This document shows positions 10,324 through 19,488 of a stretch of DNA of 64,000 nt, one piece after another. The stretch comes from Aequorivita lipolytica (GTDB lineage Bacteria; Bacteroidota; Bacteroidia; Flavobacteriales; Flavobacteriaceae), in NCBI RefSeq assembly GCF_007997135.1, contig NZ_VORU01000007.1, forward strand, positions 98,319 to 162,318, given 5' to 3'. Made by a program: the position numbers and the translations under genes. How positions within the stretch are numbered: the first letter of the stretch is position 1; every line of letters starts with the position of its first letter. The notes beneath the pieces are model-generated. The model saw only the letters and a program-made list of their open reading frames with translations, searched no databases and was not told the origin of the DNA.

Positions 10324-10331
10324 TATATTTG
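10324..10331 (+). promoter_or_regulatory. -7 promoter element TATATTTG
   Basis: TATATTTG fits TAnnTTTG and lies 31 bases before the ATG at 10362. It sits in the short gap between two divergent glycosyltransferase genes. A TTG at the -33 position is not evident. Confidence 0.45.
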
Positions 10332-10361
10332 CCTTGTGCAACCAAAAATACACAATAATTA

Positions 10362-11474
10362 ATGATGCCTGCTGAAAAGAAATTCAAAGTATGCCTTGTT
10401 TCCATTTCGCTTGCAAAAGGCGGTTTGGAGCGGTCTTGCGCTATGCTTTCACAAATGCTTGAAGCGCACAGTCATGAAGTGCATTTGGTAATATTGAACG
10501 ATGAAATTGATTACCCTTTCAGTGGAAAAATGCTGAATCTGGGAAAACTGAAAAGTGGAAATGATTCTATGGTGAAGCGAATGCTGCGTTTCAGAAAATT
10601 TCGAAATTATCTAAAAAAGGAAGCCTTTGATGTAATTATAGATCACCGCCCCAAAAATAACTTTGATCGCGAACTTTTTTATTCGAAATACATCTACCGC
10701 GAAATGAAAAAGATTTATGTGGTGCACAGTTCCAAAAAGACGGAATATCTTACTGAAAATCCGTCGGCATTTTCAAAAATCTGTCAAAATAACATTTTTA
10801 ACGTCGCGGTATCGAAATATATTGAAGAAGAAATTTTAAAAAAGGAAGGAGTAAACAATTCCATAACAATCCACAATGCCTTCGATCCTGCTTGGGTAGA
10901 GGAAAACGAAGCACTTCCTGAAATACTTCAAAATAAAAAGTACATACTTTCTTACGGAAGATTGGACGATTCCATAAAGGATTTTTCGTTTTTGATCGAA
11001 GCTTTTTCGCAATCAAAAGTTTGGGAAAAGGGTTTTCAACTCGTTATTTTGGGCGATGGAACGGATAAAGAAAGACTTCAAAAGTTGGCTGCATCGAAAG
11101 ATTGTGCACGTCAAATTTTATTTCTTCCCTTTGAAAGAAATCCGTTCAATATTATAAAAAACGCACGTTGTGTGACGCTCACCAGCAAATATGAAGGTTT
11201 CCCAATGGTGCTCGTAGAATCACTTTCTTTGGGAACGCCCGTGGTTTCTCTGGATATTGTTTCTGGACCTTCGGAAATTGTGCAGCACGAAAAAAACGGT
11301 TTGCTCATTCCCGAAAGAAACCTATCTTTATTTGCCAATGCTTTGCGGAAAATTTGTTTTGAAGACAAGTTTTATAGCGAAATTAAACCCAATACAAAAC
11401 CCTCCGTGGCTCGGTTTTCAATGGCAAACCTAGCTGAAAAATGGAACTCATTATTGCAAGATGGATTACACTAA
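10362..11474 (+). CDS. GT4-family glycosyltransferase
   Basis: The 370-residue GT-B protein opens with KVCLVSISLAKGGLERSCAM, the glycine-rich acceptor-side loop of GT4 enzymes. The C-terminal half has YGRLDDSIKDFSFLIEAF and the E-x7-E nucleotide-sugar motif in SKYEGFPMVLVESLSLGTPVV. It starts with two ATG codons (10362 and 10365), and either may be used. The end overlaps the fdtA-like gene by 14 bases, so the two are read as one operon. Confidence 0.85.
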   Translation: MMPAEKKFKVCLVSISLAKGGLERSCAMLSQMLEAHSHEVHLVILNDEIDYPFSGKMLNLGKLKSGNDSMVKRMLRFRKFRNYLKKEAFDVIIDHRPKNNFDRELFYSKYIYREMKKIYVVHSSKKTEYLTENPSAFSKICQNNIFNVAVSKYIEEEILKKEGVNNSITIHNAFDPAWVEENEALPEILQNKKYILSYGRLDDSIKDFSFLIEAFSQSKVWEKGFQLVILGDGTDKERLQKLAASKDCARQILFLPFERNPFNIIKNARCVTLTSKYEGFPMVLVESLSLGTPVVSLDIVSGPSEIVQHEKNGLLIPERNLSLFANALRKICFEDKFYSEIKPNTKPSVARFSMANLAEKWNSLLQDGLH

Positions 11475-11874
11475 AATAGACGACATAGATTTAAGGGACA
11501 TCCCAAAAATAACCGATCCAAGAGGTAATCTTTCGGTAATTGAGGGCGATTTGTTGCCCTATGCCGTTCAGCGGGTATATTATTTGTACGATGTGCCAAG
11601 CGACGCCTATCGCGGCGGTCATTCGCACAAGGAGCAGCAGGAATTTTTAATAGCCTTAAGCGGAAGTTTTGAGGTGATTCTGGATGATGGGGAGAACAAA
11701 AAAGCAATAACGCTCAACAAACCAAATAAAGGATTGTTGATACCTACCGGAATATGGAGGGAGCTCGAGAATTTTTCCTCTGGGGCGGTGTGTTTGGTGC
11801 TTTCTTCGGGAAAATTTCTGGAAAGCGATTATATTAGGGAATATGAAGATTTTAAACTATTTAAAGGTGCCTAA
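11461..11874 (+). CDS. fdtA: FdtA/QdtA-type dTDP-4-keto-6-deoxyglucose 3,4-ketoisomerase
   Basis: The 137-residue protein is a single cupin domain of the sugar 3,4-ketoisomerase (WxcM-like) family. Characteristic segments are DPRGNLSVIEG, VQRVYYLYDVP, the metal/active-site region GGHSHKEQQEF and GIWRELENFSSGAVCLVL. The family converts dTDP-4-keto-6-deoxyglucose to the 3-keto isomer, the substrate of FdtB/QdtB aminotransferases. Whether the product is the galacto (Fdt) or gluco (Qdt) form cannot be told by eye, so the symbol is provisional. The last seven codons (FKLFKGA) are repeated at 14391-14414 with only synonymous changes. Confidence 0.85.
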   Translation: MDYTKIDDIDLRDIPKITDPRGNLSVIEGDLLPYAVQRVYYLYDVPSDAYRGGHSHKEQQEFLIALSGSFEVILDDGENKKAITLNKPNKGLLIPTGIWRELENFSSGAVCLVLSSGKFLESDYIREYEDFKLFKGA

Positions 11875-11907
11875 TCGAAGCCCGAGTTTTCATAAATTAT
11901 TTTTTTT
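11851..11907. repeat. left copy of a duplicated convergent gene junction
   Basis: This segment aligns without gaps to 14391-14447, about 74 percent identical over the first 50 bases and 22 of 24 at the start. On the + strand it is the genuine end of fdtA (FKLFKGA stop). On the - strand, 11857-11907 reads as a decayed copy of the C-terminus of the glycosyltransferase at 14397-15326: NL, stop, KLGLRLGTFK, stop. The intact gene reads NLEKFGLRLGTFK, stop. Confidence 0.85.
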
Positions 11908-11956
11908 ATCAGATTTTATTTATATTTAACATTCAAAATGTTAAATTAATGCAAAT

Positions 11957-14374
11957 ATGAAAAATTTAATTTTTTTGCTACTTATAACTAGTTTCTCCTT
12001 TGCTCAAAATCCGAAACTGTTTTTTCGATCAGGATTTGAGCCTAATACTGAAAGAACTCATTTGTTTTCTTACTTTGACGATCTTATCGGTACAGACGAG
12101 AGTTATTTGTTCAATAATAATTGGGAAGATGATTTAGAATCCTCTGTAATTGAGGAGTTTCATTTAAATTATGGCGGGGGAGATAATAATATGAGACTAG
12201 CGGAGATTATGACTGATCCTGATTTTAACTTTCCTGCAAACAATGCAATTCAGTTTTGGATAAGTGAACCCTATCTTCAAGACGGAGCAATAAAAGGACG
12301 AGTTCAGTCGGATATAGTAATGGATCCCAATTATTTTCAAAAATTCACATACTCTGTACGGCTATTTTTGCCTAATACTCTTGAGTCATTGAAAGATAAT
12401 TCATTTGATTTTGGTTGGTTTAATTTAATGGAATTTTGGAATAATCCTTCTTGGGTACCAACTAATGATCCTTACCCATTTAGTATTTCAATGAATCTTA
12501 AAAAGAACCTTAATACGGATAAACTTAGATTTGCTGTAACAGCTAGACGCCTTAATATTAATACAAATCAATGGTGGTTGGTGTGGAATGATATAAATAA
12601 TGATTTTGAGGTTCCTCTTGGAAAATGGCTTACCCTTCAAGTATATTACGAAGTTGGAGATATAAATTCCGGTATTTTTAAAATTATCTTAACTCCAGAT
12701 GGAGATTCACCTATTAATTTATTTGATATCCATAACTGGACCCGACATCCTTATGATCCAGACCCAGAAGGTATTTCTGTTATAAGCCCTTTTAAATTAT
12801 ATACATCTTCCGAATTAATCAACTATGTAAATAGCCAAAATGGATTTGTAAATGTATTTTGGGATGATTTTGTCTTTTGTGATAAGCCGGGTTTAGATTT
12901 ACATATAAGAAACAGTACAGAAGATTTTGGAGAGGAGCCAGATAATAATACTGAATATTTATGGAATAGTGATGATATTTGGGTTCGAAATCAGCCAGAT
13001 GGAATAGAAGAACATCAAAATCCTGAATATGACCCAAATAATCCAAATTATGTTTACATTAAAATTAATAATAAAAGTTGTGATTTTTCTTCAGGAAATG
13101 ACACCTTAAAATTGTACTGGGCTAAAGCAAACACTTCTTTAAGTTGGCCACAAAATTGGGATGGGACATTGTTTATGCATGACGACCAGAATAATCAAGA
13201 TGTCGTAATGGGTGGTATAATTGGAGAAGTCCAAATACCACGTTTAAGACCAGGTGAGGATAGAACATTGCAGATAGAATGGAATGTGCCTAACCCTCAA
13301 GATTATATTTTTATTAATCCAAACCCTTGGCATTTTTGTTTACTTGCAAGAATAGAATCTTCTGATGATCCTATGATAACTGTTGAAGGAAGTTCAATTG
13401 TTGAAAATGTTAGAAATAATAATAATATTGCTTGGAAAAACACTACAATTATAGACATAATTCCTAATACTATTTCCACTTATGGTGCTGCTGTTGCAAT
13501 TGGTAATCCGTATAATGCGGAAAGTTCATTTAATTTAGAGTTAGTAAATGATAGTAATGAAACAGGAAATGCAGTTTATCAAGAAGCTGAAGTTTCAATA
13601 CAAATGGATGATATAATATATGATGGATGGGTTCAAGGAGGTAGTGCTATAAGTAATATTAATAATACTCATGATGATAAAGTAAAAGCTATTATAAACA
13701 ATAATGCTCAACTTGAAAATATAAATCTTGATGCTAATGAAATCGGAACAGTTTATTTATCCTTTAATTTCTTAGTAGATGAACTTTCAAATAAAAATGA
13801 ATTTAAATATCATTTAATACAAAGAAATTCAATAACTAATGAAATCATTGGCGGAGAGACTTTTGTTATAAGGAAATCTGAGAAACAAAATTTTGATGCT
13901 GATGCTGGTGACGACCAAGAAATTATGGAAAATGAAACAGTAACATTAACTGCAAATTATATCAGCGAGTCAGTAATATATAATTGGTTCGATTCTAATG
14001 GAGATCTCATATATTCAGGCGAAGATTTTACAGTATCACCTACTTTCTCTACAACTTATAAGCTTGAAATAATAGATGTTGATGGTTTTAAGGATTATGA
14101 TTCTATTGAAGTTATTATCACTCCACATCACATAGAAAGCATATCTCCAAATCCAGTTTCAAACCTTCTTACAATTGATTATCAAACTTTAAATGTGACT
14201 TCTGCTTACATTTCGATTGTTAATCAGAATACTGGGGTATCAAACAATTATATAATTAATCCTTCTATATCAGAAACCACTGTGGATGTTTCAAATTATC
14301 AAACCGGTATATATGAAATATTTTTGATTTGTGATGGAGATATTGTAGATAATGAAACTCTGATTAAGGAATAG
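11957..14374 (+). CDS. T9SS-exported protein with jelly-roll-like N-terminus and type A sorting domain
   Basis: The 805-residue protein starts with a signal peptide (MKNLIFLLLITSFSFAQ). Residues 17-310 look like a concanavalin-type jelly roll as in polysaccharide lyases or laminarinase-like domains (SGFEPNTERT, FTYSVRLFLPN, GKWLTLQVYYE, NVFWDDFVFC). No catalytic residues are assignable. The middle (310-650) is beta-rich. Residues about 650-725 form a PKD/Ig-like domain (DADAGDDQEIMENETVTL, SYTYKLEI-like pattern). The end (ISPNPVSNLLTIDY to LIKE) is a T9SS type A C-terminal sorting domain. The gene is strikingly AT-rich compared with its neighbours and lies between two copies of the same gene junction, which points to acquisition. 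It may bind or cut a polysaccharide at the cell surface. Confidence 0.8.
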   Translation: MKNLIFLLLITSFSFAQNPKLFFRSGFEPNTERTHLFSYFDDLIGTDESYLFNNNWEDDLESSVIEEFHLNYGGGDNNMRLAEIMTDPDFNFPANNAIQFWISEPYLQDGAIKGRVQSDIVMDPNYFQKFTYSVRLFLPNTLESLKDNSFDFGWFNLMEFWNNPSWVPTNDPYPFSISMNLKKNLNTDKLRFAVTARRLNINTNQWWLVWNDINNDFEVPLGKWLTLQVYYEVGDINSGIFKIILTPDGDSPINLFDIHNWTRHPYDPDPEGISVISPFKLYTSSELINYVNSQNGFVNVFWDDFVFCDKPGLDLHIRNSTEDFGEEPDNNTEYLWNSDDIWVRNQPDGIEEHQNPEYDPNNPNYVYIKINNKSCDFSSGNDTLKLYWAKANTSLSWPQNWDGTLFMHDDQNNQDVVMGGIIGEVQIPRLRPGEDRTLQIEWNVPNPQDYIFINPNPWHFCLLARIESSDDPMITVEGSSIVENVRNNNNIAWKNTTIIDIIPNTISTYGAAVAIGNPYNAESSFNLELVNDSNETGNAVYQEAEVSIQMDDIIYDGWVQGGSAISNINNTHDDKVKAIINNNAQLENINLDANEIGTVYLSFNFLVDELSNKNEFKYHLIQRNSITNEIIGGETFVIRKSEKQNFDADAGDDQEIMENETVTLTANYISESVIYNWFDSNGDLIYSGEDFTVSPTFSTTYKLEIIDVDGFKDYDSIEVIITPHHIESISPNPVSNLLTIDYQTLNVTSAYISIVNQNTGVSNNYIINPSISETTVDVSNYQTGIYEIFLICDGDIVDNETLIKE

Positions 14375-14390
14375 GATTTTTAAAAATTAG

Positions 14391-14447
14391 TTCAAATTAT
14401 TTAAAGGTGCCTAAGCGCAAGCCAAACTTCTCCAAATTATCTTTTGT
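14391..14447. repeat. right copy of the duplicated junction, with an fdtA 3' ghost
   Basis: This is the partner of 11851-11907. Bases 14391-14414 read on the + strand as FKLFKGA stop, the same last seven residues as fdtA but with two synonymous base changes, and have no start or upstream fdtA sequence. On the - strand the segment is the genuine 3' end of the glycosyltransferase gene. Confidence 0.85.
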
Positions 14448-15326
14448 TTTGGAGAGATACTTCAAAATGGTTTTGTTTTGACGGAGCAGAAATTGTTGTT
14501 TTTTACTGAGGTTTTCCTGATTTATTTTTTGAAAATTTTTCTGAAAAGCTGTTTTGTTTCCTTCTATTTTAGCCAAAACGCAGAGCGAATATCTGTTTAG
14601 ATCCAGAAATTTTTTTAGTGCGGAATTTTCTTTTTCATAAATTTCATAAGCTTCAAAATTTGCTTTTTCTTCAAACTTTTTTACACTTTGAAATAAACTG
14701 TTTTTCCGAACCACATATGTCGCACAGACTTTTGGACTAAAAACCACTTTGTATTTGAGGCCGATTCTCACATAAAGATCAGTATCCTCACCACTTTTAA
14801 TTTTTGGATTATACCATCCAATATTCTCAAAAACATCTTTTTTTAAAACTGTGGAAATACTCAACAAGATTGAATCTAATTGACTCGCTTCAAAATAATC
14901 CACAAGAACAACATCTTTTCCAATGGTTCTAATAGAATAACTGTTTTTAAAAGTTTTTCTGTTGCGCTTAATTTCGGTAGCAGTAGCAAAAACGGATTCG
15001 TTGGGGAACTCAGTTACCAATCGATTTTGTTCTTCCAAATAGAAAGGATACCAATAATCATCAGCATCCATCAATGCAATATAATTTGCCTCAGCTTGCT
15101 GGATTGTAAAATTTCGGGCAGCCGATGCGCCACTGTTTTCTTGTGAAAAATAACGAATACGCGGATCCTTAAATTTTAAAATTTCGGCCTCGCTATTATC
15201 TGTGGAACCGTCGTTTAGAATCACGACTTCAAAATCAGTAAACGTCTGTGCCAAAACACTTTTTAAAGTGTCGGCAATATAATTTTCCTTGTTAAAGACT
15301 GATATGACTACCGAAAACTTAGGCAT
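14397..15326 (-). CDS. GT2-family glycosyltransferase
   Basis: The 309-residue protein is a soluble GT-A transferase. It begins PKFSVVISVFNKENYIADTL, has the nucleotide-binding LNDGSTDNSE motif and the metal-binding MDADDYWYP motif near residue 90. Residues 170-190 (SGEDTDLYVRIG) match the acceptor-side ED motif of the family. It is the last gene of a three-gene minus-strand operon and its start overlaps the preceding gene by 8 bases. Its last codons overlap the ghost of fdtA. Confidence 0.85.
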   Translation of the reverse strand: MPKFSVVISVFNKENYIADTLKSVLAQTFTDFEVVILNDGSTDNSEAEILKFKDPRIRYFSQENSGASAARNFTIQQAEANYIALMDADDYWYPFYLEEQNRLVTEFPNESVFATATEIKRNRKTFKNSYSIRTIGKDVVLVDYFEASQLDSILLSISTVLKKDVFENIGWYNPKIKSGEDTDLYVRIGLKYKVVFSPKVCATYVVRKNSLFQSVKKFEEKANFEAYEIYEKENSALKKFLDLNRYSLCVLAKIEGNKTAFQKNFQKINQENLSKKQQFLLRQNKTILKYLSKTKDNLEKFGLRLGTFK

Positions 15327-16215
15327 CTTTTGCTTTTAAAGAACTAAGGTAACCCAAGCGGTACAAATCAAAAAGTAATAGTGAGGGTTTTGGAGAATTA
15401 AGATTTTTGTGCAATTTTTTTTTCGAAATATTGAAAAACCAACGCACACCAAAAAGAAGGTTACGTTTTTTAAGTTTTAAATATGTTTTTAGAATTTTAA
15501 CGGTTTCACCATCAATCGCGCCGGTTTCATAAAAATTCAACAAATTTTGAAGTGCAAGCTGCGACTTTTTTATAAACTCGGCATTGGTTTCCAAATTTAA
15601 ATGGATCACGGGATTGTCAATATGTAAAAGAGGAATGTTGTTTTTTTGAAGTTCATAACCAAAAACGGAGTCTTCATAGCCATAACCCGCAAGGTTTTCG
15701 TTGAATTTTATTTTTTCAAATGCCTTCTTTTTAATGGCGAAACCCATAGTTATAAAACTTCGGTACGGATTTTTAAGGCGTACAGAAAGTGGAAGGCTTT
15801 CGCGCTCGGTTCCGTATTTATGCCTCAAACTGAAATTTTCAGCGTTGTTTTTAGGATATTCAATTCCTCCAAAAATCACGGAAGATTCTTCAGAAAATGA
15901 CGCTACATAGTTTGCTATAAATTCCGTATTGGAAGGAAATGTATCTGCATCCAAAAAAAGCAACCAATCATACTTTGCTTTTTCCGCTAAAAGATTACGG
16001 ATTTTACTTCTGCCAATGTTTTTGTCCAAAACCTGAAAACTACAATTCCCCAACGAATTGATTTTTAAATTTTTTTCAACAATTTTTTTATCGGTGGAAG
16101 CATCGTCCAAAACCAAAATTTCATAAACAATCGTTGCACTTTCGCATTGTTCGTGCAAGTTTTTTACTAATGAAAAAACGTTGTAATTATATGTTGGGAT
16201 GAGGATGGAAATCAT
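15319..16215 (-). CDS. GT2-family glycosyltransferase
   Basis: The 298-residue protein has the family 2 entry strand (ISILIPTYNYNVFSLVKNLH), a VLDDASTDKKIVE nucleotide-binding segment and the metal-binding motif FLDADTFPSN. The C-terminal part has GFAIKKKAFEKIKF followed by GYGYEDSVFGYEL, the acidic catalytic region seen in the glyco_transf_7C-like group. It overlaps both neighbours (4 bases with the methyltransferase, 8 with the next transferase), so the three are one transcript. Donor and acceptor are unknown. Confidence 0.85.
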   Translation of the reverse strand: MISILIPTYNYNVFSLVKNLHEQCESATIVYEILVLDDASTDKKIVEKNLKINSLGNCSFQVLDKNIGRSKIRNLLAEKAKYDWLLFLDADTFPSNTEFIANYVASFSEESSVIFGGIEYPKNNAENFSLRHKYGTERESLPLSVRLKNPYRSFITMGFAIKKKAFEKIKFNENLAGYGYEDSVFGYELQKNNIPLLHIDNPVIHLNLETNAEFIKKSQLALQNLLNFYETGAIDGETVKILKTYLKLKKRNLLFGVRWFFNISKKKLHKNLNSPKPSLLLFDLYRLGYLSSLKAKDA

Positions 16216-16940
16216 TTTTTAGCGATCAGTACAGTTTCTTCCATAAACCCGAAACGCTCGTTTGCCGAAAAAGTTTCGATTTCAACATTTTGAAAGCCAT
16301 TTTCTTTGAGCCGTGCCTGCAATCCTACCACTGAATAAATACGCACGTGGTCTTCCTGCCCAAAAGCATCAAGCCTTTCTTCGGGAGTCTTTTTTGCAAA
16401 ATCTTCGTAAATTTTTCCCTCTTTAAAAGGAGTTTGGATTATGCAAGTTCCACCAGGTTTCAAAACGCGGTGCAATTCCTCCATTGCCTTTTTATCGTTT
16501 TCAATATGTTCCAAAATATGATAGCAAATAATAAGGTCGAAAAAATCGTTTTCCAACGGAATTTGGGTAATATTATAACGGTATTCAGCAATAAACTCAT
16601 CTTCATAATCGGTACTGAAATAGCTTATATTTGGATTTGTCTTCAAATTCCTGTAAACACTTCGTGAAGGCGAAAAATGCAGAACTTTTCCGTGAAAAAA
16701 ATCGTTTTCTATTAAGAAAGAATAGAGTCTGCGAGTACGCGAACGGCTGCCGCAAAACGGGCACAGCAGATCTCCATCCGGAATTGTTATAAATTTTTTT
16801 AAACCACAACCACAAACTGTGCATTCAAAGCTTTTCCCACGAAGGTGAAGAGCAAAAATTGACCGAAAAAAAACCTCATTTTCAAAAAGGAATCTTTTTG
16901 GTACCACAAAAAGCGCTACTTTTTTTAAGGCTTGGTACAT
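16212..16940 (-). CDS. SAM-dependent methyltransferase with N-terminal zinc ribbon
   Basis: Residues 35-60 hold two CxxC pairs (CTVCGCG and CPFCGS), a probable zinc ribbon. The class I methyltransferase core follows, with a glycine-poor motif I region (VLHFSPSRSVYRNL), the motif IV segment DLIICYHILEHIEND and the post-motif HRVLKPGGTCIIQTP. The family is common in polysaccharide loci and may methylate a sugar or cap a chain. Start choice: ATG at 16940 (MYQALKKVALF). An ATG at 16958 would add six residues. Confidence 0.8.
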   Translation of the reverse strand: MYQALKKVALFVVPKRFLFENEVFFRSIFALHLRGKSFECTVCGCGLKKFITIPDGDLLCPFCGSRSRTRRLYSFLIENDFFHGKVLHFSPSRSVYRNLKTNPNISYFSTDYEDEFIAEYRYNITQIPLENDFFDLIICYHILEHIENDKKAMEELHRVLKPGGTCIIQTPFKEGKIYEDFAKKTPEERLDAFGQEDHVRIYSVVGLQARLKENGFQNVEIETFSANERFGFMEETVLIAKK

Positions 16941-17058
16941 GTTGCTAAAATACAGCATTCTTTTTAGGTTGCAGATAAATTTCTACTTCAAATGGTGTAC
17001 AATTTATTCCGAATTACTTTCGCTTTTGAAAAAATAAGTACCTTTAAAAAAAAAGCCT

Positions 17059-18690
17059 GTGCGCAATTTATTGTTGTTTTCCATTCTTATTTTAATCACT
17101 TTTTCTGCCCAAGCGCAAGATGAAACTTGGTTTTACATTCGTGCCCGCGATACTTCTTTTACCCCTTCCTTTGAAAAAAAAGGTGAATATATAATTTATA
17201 CTGGGGAAGATTCCAAACTCAAGGCTGGGCTTAAAAACTATCAAATCAAGACTTTTAATAAAACCCAGAAAAATTCAAAGAAGCAAGATATTTATAAAAC
17301 CTTTTTTGTGATAGCAGATAAAGAAAGTCTGCTTCAGGATTTGCTGCTAAACGCTTCAGATATTTTTGAATCTGGTGAAATAATTTCAAAAGAAGATAGA
17401 AAAATCTTCGAACCTAATGATTACGGTCTTACCAGTACCATTGGTGATAGTAAAGGTTTTAAGGTAAACCTGGATTATCTGGATTTTCTGGGACTACCCA
17501 AAGCTTGGTACTACACGACGGGTGATAGAAACACAGTTATAGGAATTTCTGACGGTACCGTAGATACTACAAATGTTGAGTTTAAAGGAAAAACTACGGA
17601 ATTCAAAAAGTCGTTTGAAGCTAAAGGTCACGGATCGAGCGTTGCTTCCATAGCTGCTGGCCAAGGTGATAACGGTTATGGTGTGCCTGGGGTTTGTTAC
17701 GATTGTAGCATTTACACCACTGGATATGGCAATTTCCGGACTTTGCAAATGCTAAAGGATCTGTCAGATGCGGGGGCCAGAGTAATTAACTGCAGCTGGC
17801 TGGGCACATATTCAACCGAAAAAGTACAGGGAGAGATAAATGAAATGCTAAAACAGGGAACTATAATTGTTGCAGCTGCAGGCAACAGGCCTTGGACCAC
17901 AACACTTGGAAAAAAATCCTATTATCCCGCTTCTTATGATCATGTAATTTCAGTTTCCTCTGGAATGTATAAATATGAAAATATAGAAGATAATATAATA
18001 CTATTGGAGTCTGGTGAATATTATGCCGAAAACATAATGGGACATGTGGGCAGAACCGTAGGTTTTGAGGACAATGATCCTAAAAAGAAGGCGAAAATTT
18101 GGCCGATATCCATAACAACCCTAAATAAAGATGTGGATTTACTGGCGCCATCTGTAGGTATCTTAAGATTTTCACGCACGGCGGAAAACAATAAGATTGC
18201 TTACATTCCTTTTGAGGCTACCTCACCATCTGCTCCTCTGGTTACAGGAACCATAGCGTTAATGTTCTCGCTCTATCCTTGCTTGCCAGCGGACGAAGTG
18301 GAAAGTATTTTAAAAATGACAGCCACAAATATTGACGATATTGAAGTTAACAAACCCTACGCAGGAATGTATGGGGCAGGAATACTCAATACAGGTGGCG
18401 CAGTAGAAATGGTTTTTGACATGTTTGCTGAAGAGAAACCAGTTAAAATTGAAAATCAGCGTTTCAGTAGATGGGATTTTAAGCTTAGCTCTATTTCTGA
18501 AATAATAATGAAAAACCAAGAATTTACAGAAGAAGCAACTTTGGATCTTACTTCAAAAAAAAGTATTGTGATTTCTGAAAATACTATTCTAAAACCGAAT
18601 ACTTTAGGCAAAATCCATTTAAAAATAAATCCGTCACTTAAAAAGGAATGTGAGTTGCAGCTTCGCGATCCAAGTATTTTAAATGATTAA
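17059..18690 (+). CDS. secreted S8-family serine protease (subtilase)
   Basis: A GTG start gives a clean signal peptide (MRNLLLFSILILITFSAQAQ). The catalytic residues fit the subtilisin order: D165 in GISDGTVDTTN, H191 in GHGSSVASIAAG, oxyanion N276 in AAAGN, and S389 in ATSPSAPLVTGT. The serine motif departs from the usual GTSxAxP because the first glycine is alanine, and the His motif has S where most have TH. A propeptide-like region (20-140) precedes the catalytic domain, and residues 470-543 form an extra C-terminal segment without a recognised T9SS signal. It probably acts in the periplasm or outside the cell. Confidence 0.85.
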   Translation: MRNLLLFSILILITFSAQAQDETWFYIRARDTSFTPSFEKKGEYIIYTGEDSKLKAGLKNYQIKTFNKTQKNSKKQDIYKTFFVIADKESLLQDLLLNASDIFESGEIISKEDRKIFEPNDYGLTSTIGDSKGFKVNLDYLDFLGLPKAWYYTTGDRNTVIGISDGTVDTTNVEFKGKTTEFKKSFEAKGHGSSVASIAAGQGDNGYGVPGVCYDCSIYTTGYGNFRTLQMLKDLSDAGARVINCSWLGTYSTEKVQGEINEMLKQGTIIVAAAGNRPWTTTLGKKSYYPASYDHVISVSSGMYKYENIEDNIILLESGEYYAENIMGHVGRTVGFEDNDPKKKAKIWPISITTLNKDVDLLAPSVGILRFSRTAENNKIAYIPFEATSPSAPLVTGTIALMFSLYPCLPADEVESILKMTATNIDDIEVNKPYAGMYGAGILNTGGAVEMVFDMFAEEKPVKIENQRFSRWDFKLSSISEIIMKNQEFTEEATLDLTSKKSIVISENTILKPNTLGKIHLKINPSLKKECELQLRDPSILND

Positions 18691-18707
18691 TTTCCATCAA
18701 CCATCAA

Positions 18708-19391
18708 CTAAACAGTTTTCTGCACCACTTCAAAAATCTGGTTTTCGTCGCACTTCAGTGTTTTGGAGGGATATTTTAGCAATAGGGCATAGTCGTGTGT
18801 TGCCATCAAAATAGTATTGCCGTTTTTATTTATTTCGCGTAATACTTCCATTACTTCCACGCTTGTTTGCGGATCGAGGTTTCCAGTTGGCTCGTCTGCA
18901 AGAATTAATTCTGGATCGTTCAATAGCGCACGTGCAATTGCAACACGTTGTTGCTCGCCGCCAGAAAGCTGATAGGGATATTTAAAGGCTTTGGTTTTCA
19001 TATCAACCTTGTCCAACACGCTATTTATTTTACTTTCCATTGCCGGTTTATCTTTCCATCCCGTAGCAGTGAGTACAAAATTAAGATTATCATGCACTGT
19101 GCGGTCGTTCAGCAATTTAAAATCCTGAAATACTACACCTAGTTTTCTTCTCAAAAAAGGAATGTCGTTTTCTTTTAAAGTAGCCAAATCATAACCCACA
19201 ATATTGCCTTCGCCTTCTTGCAGTGGTAGATCGCCATAAAGCGTTTTCATAAAACTACTTTTCCCGGTTCCGGTTTTTCCGATTAGGTAAACAAATTCAC
19301 CTTTTTCCACAGAAACGGAAACATCAGAAAGTACTAAGTTGTCTCCTTGATAAATGGAAGCATCTTTTAAAAATAATACGGTATCGGCCAT
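18708..19391 (-). CDS. ftsE: cell-division ABC transporter ATP-binding protein FtsE
   Basis: The 227-residue ATPase has Walker A GKTGTGKS (residues 38-45), signature LSGGEQQR, Walker B LILADEP and the H-loop ATHDYALL. The overall pattern ([31 protein letters not shown]) is that of FtsE. FtsE works with FtsX at the division site to control peptidoglycan hydrolases. No ftsX gene is adjacent, so the partner must be encoded elsewhere. The gene is convergent with the subtilase gene. Confidence 0.9.
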   Translation of the reverse strand: MADTVLFLKDASIYQGDNLVLSDVSVSVEKGEFVYLIGKTGTGKSSFMKTLYGDLPLQEGEGNIVGYDLATLKENDIPFLRRKLGVVFQDFKLLNDRTVHDNLNFVLTATGWKDKPAMESKINSVLDKVDMKTKAFKYPYQLSGGEQQRVAIARALLNDPELILADEPTGNLDPQTSVEVMEVLREINKNGNTILMATHDYALLLKYPSKTLKCDENQIFEVVQKTV

Positions 19392-19488
19392 TTGGATTTG
19401 AGATTGTAGATTTACGATTATGGAAAAAGCTTAAAGCATGAAACAAAAGTAATTTGAAATACTGCCAACTGCAACTGAATACTGCTAC

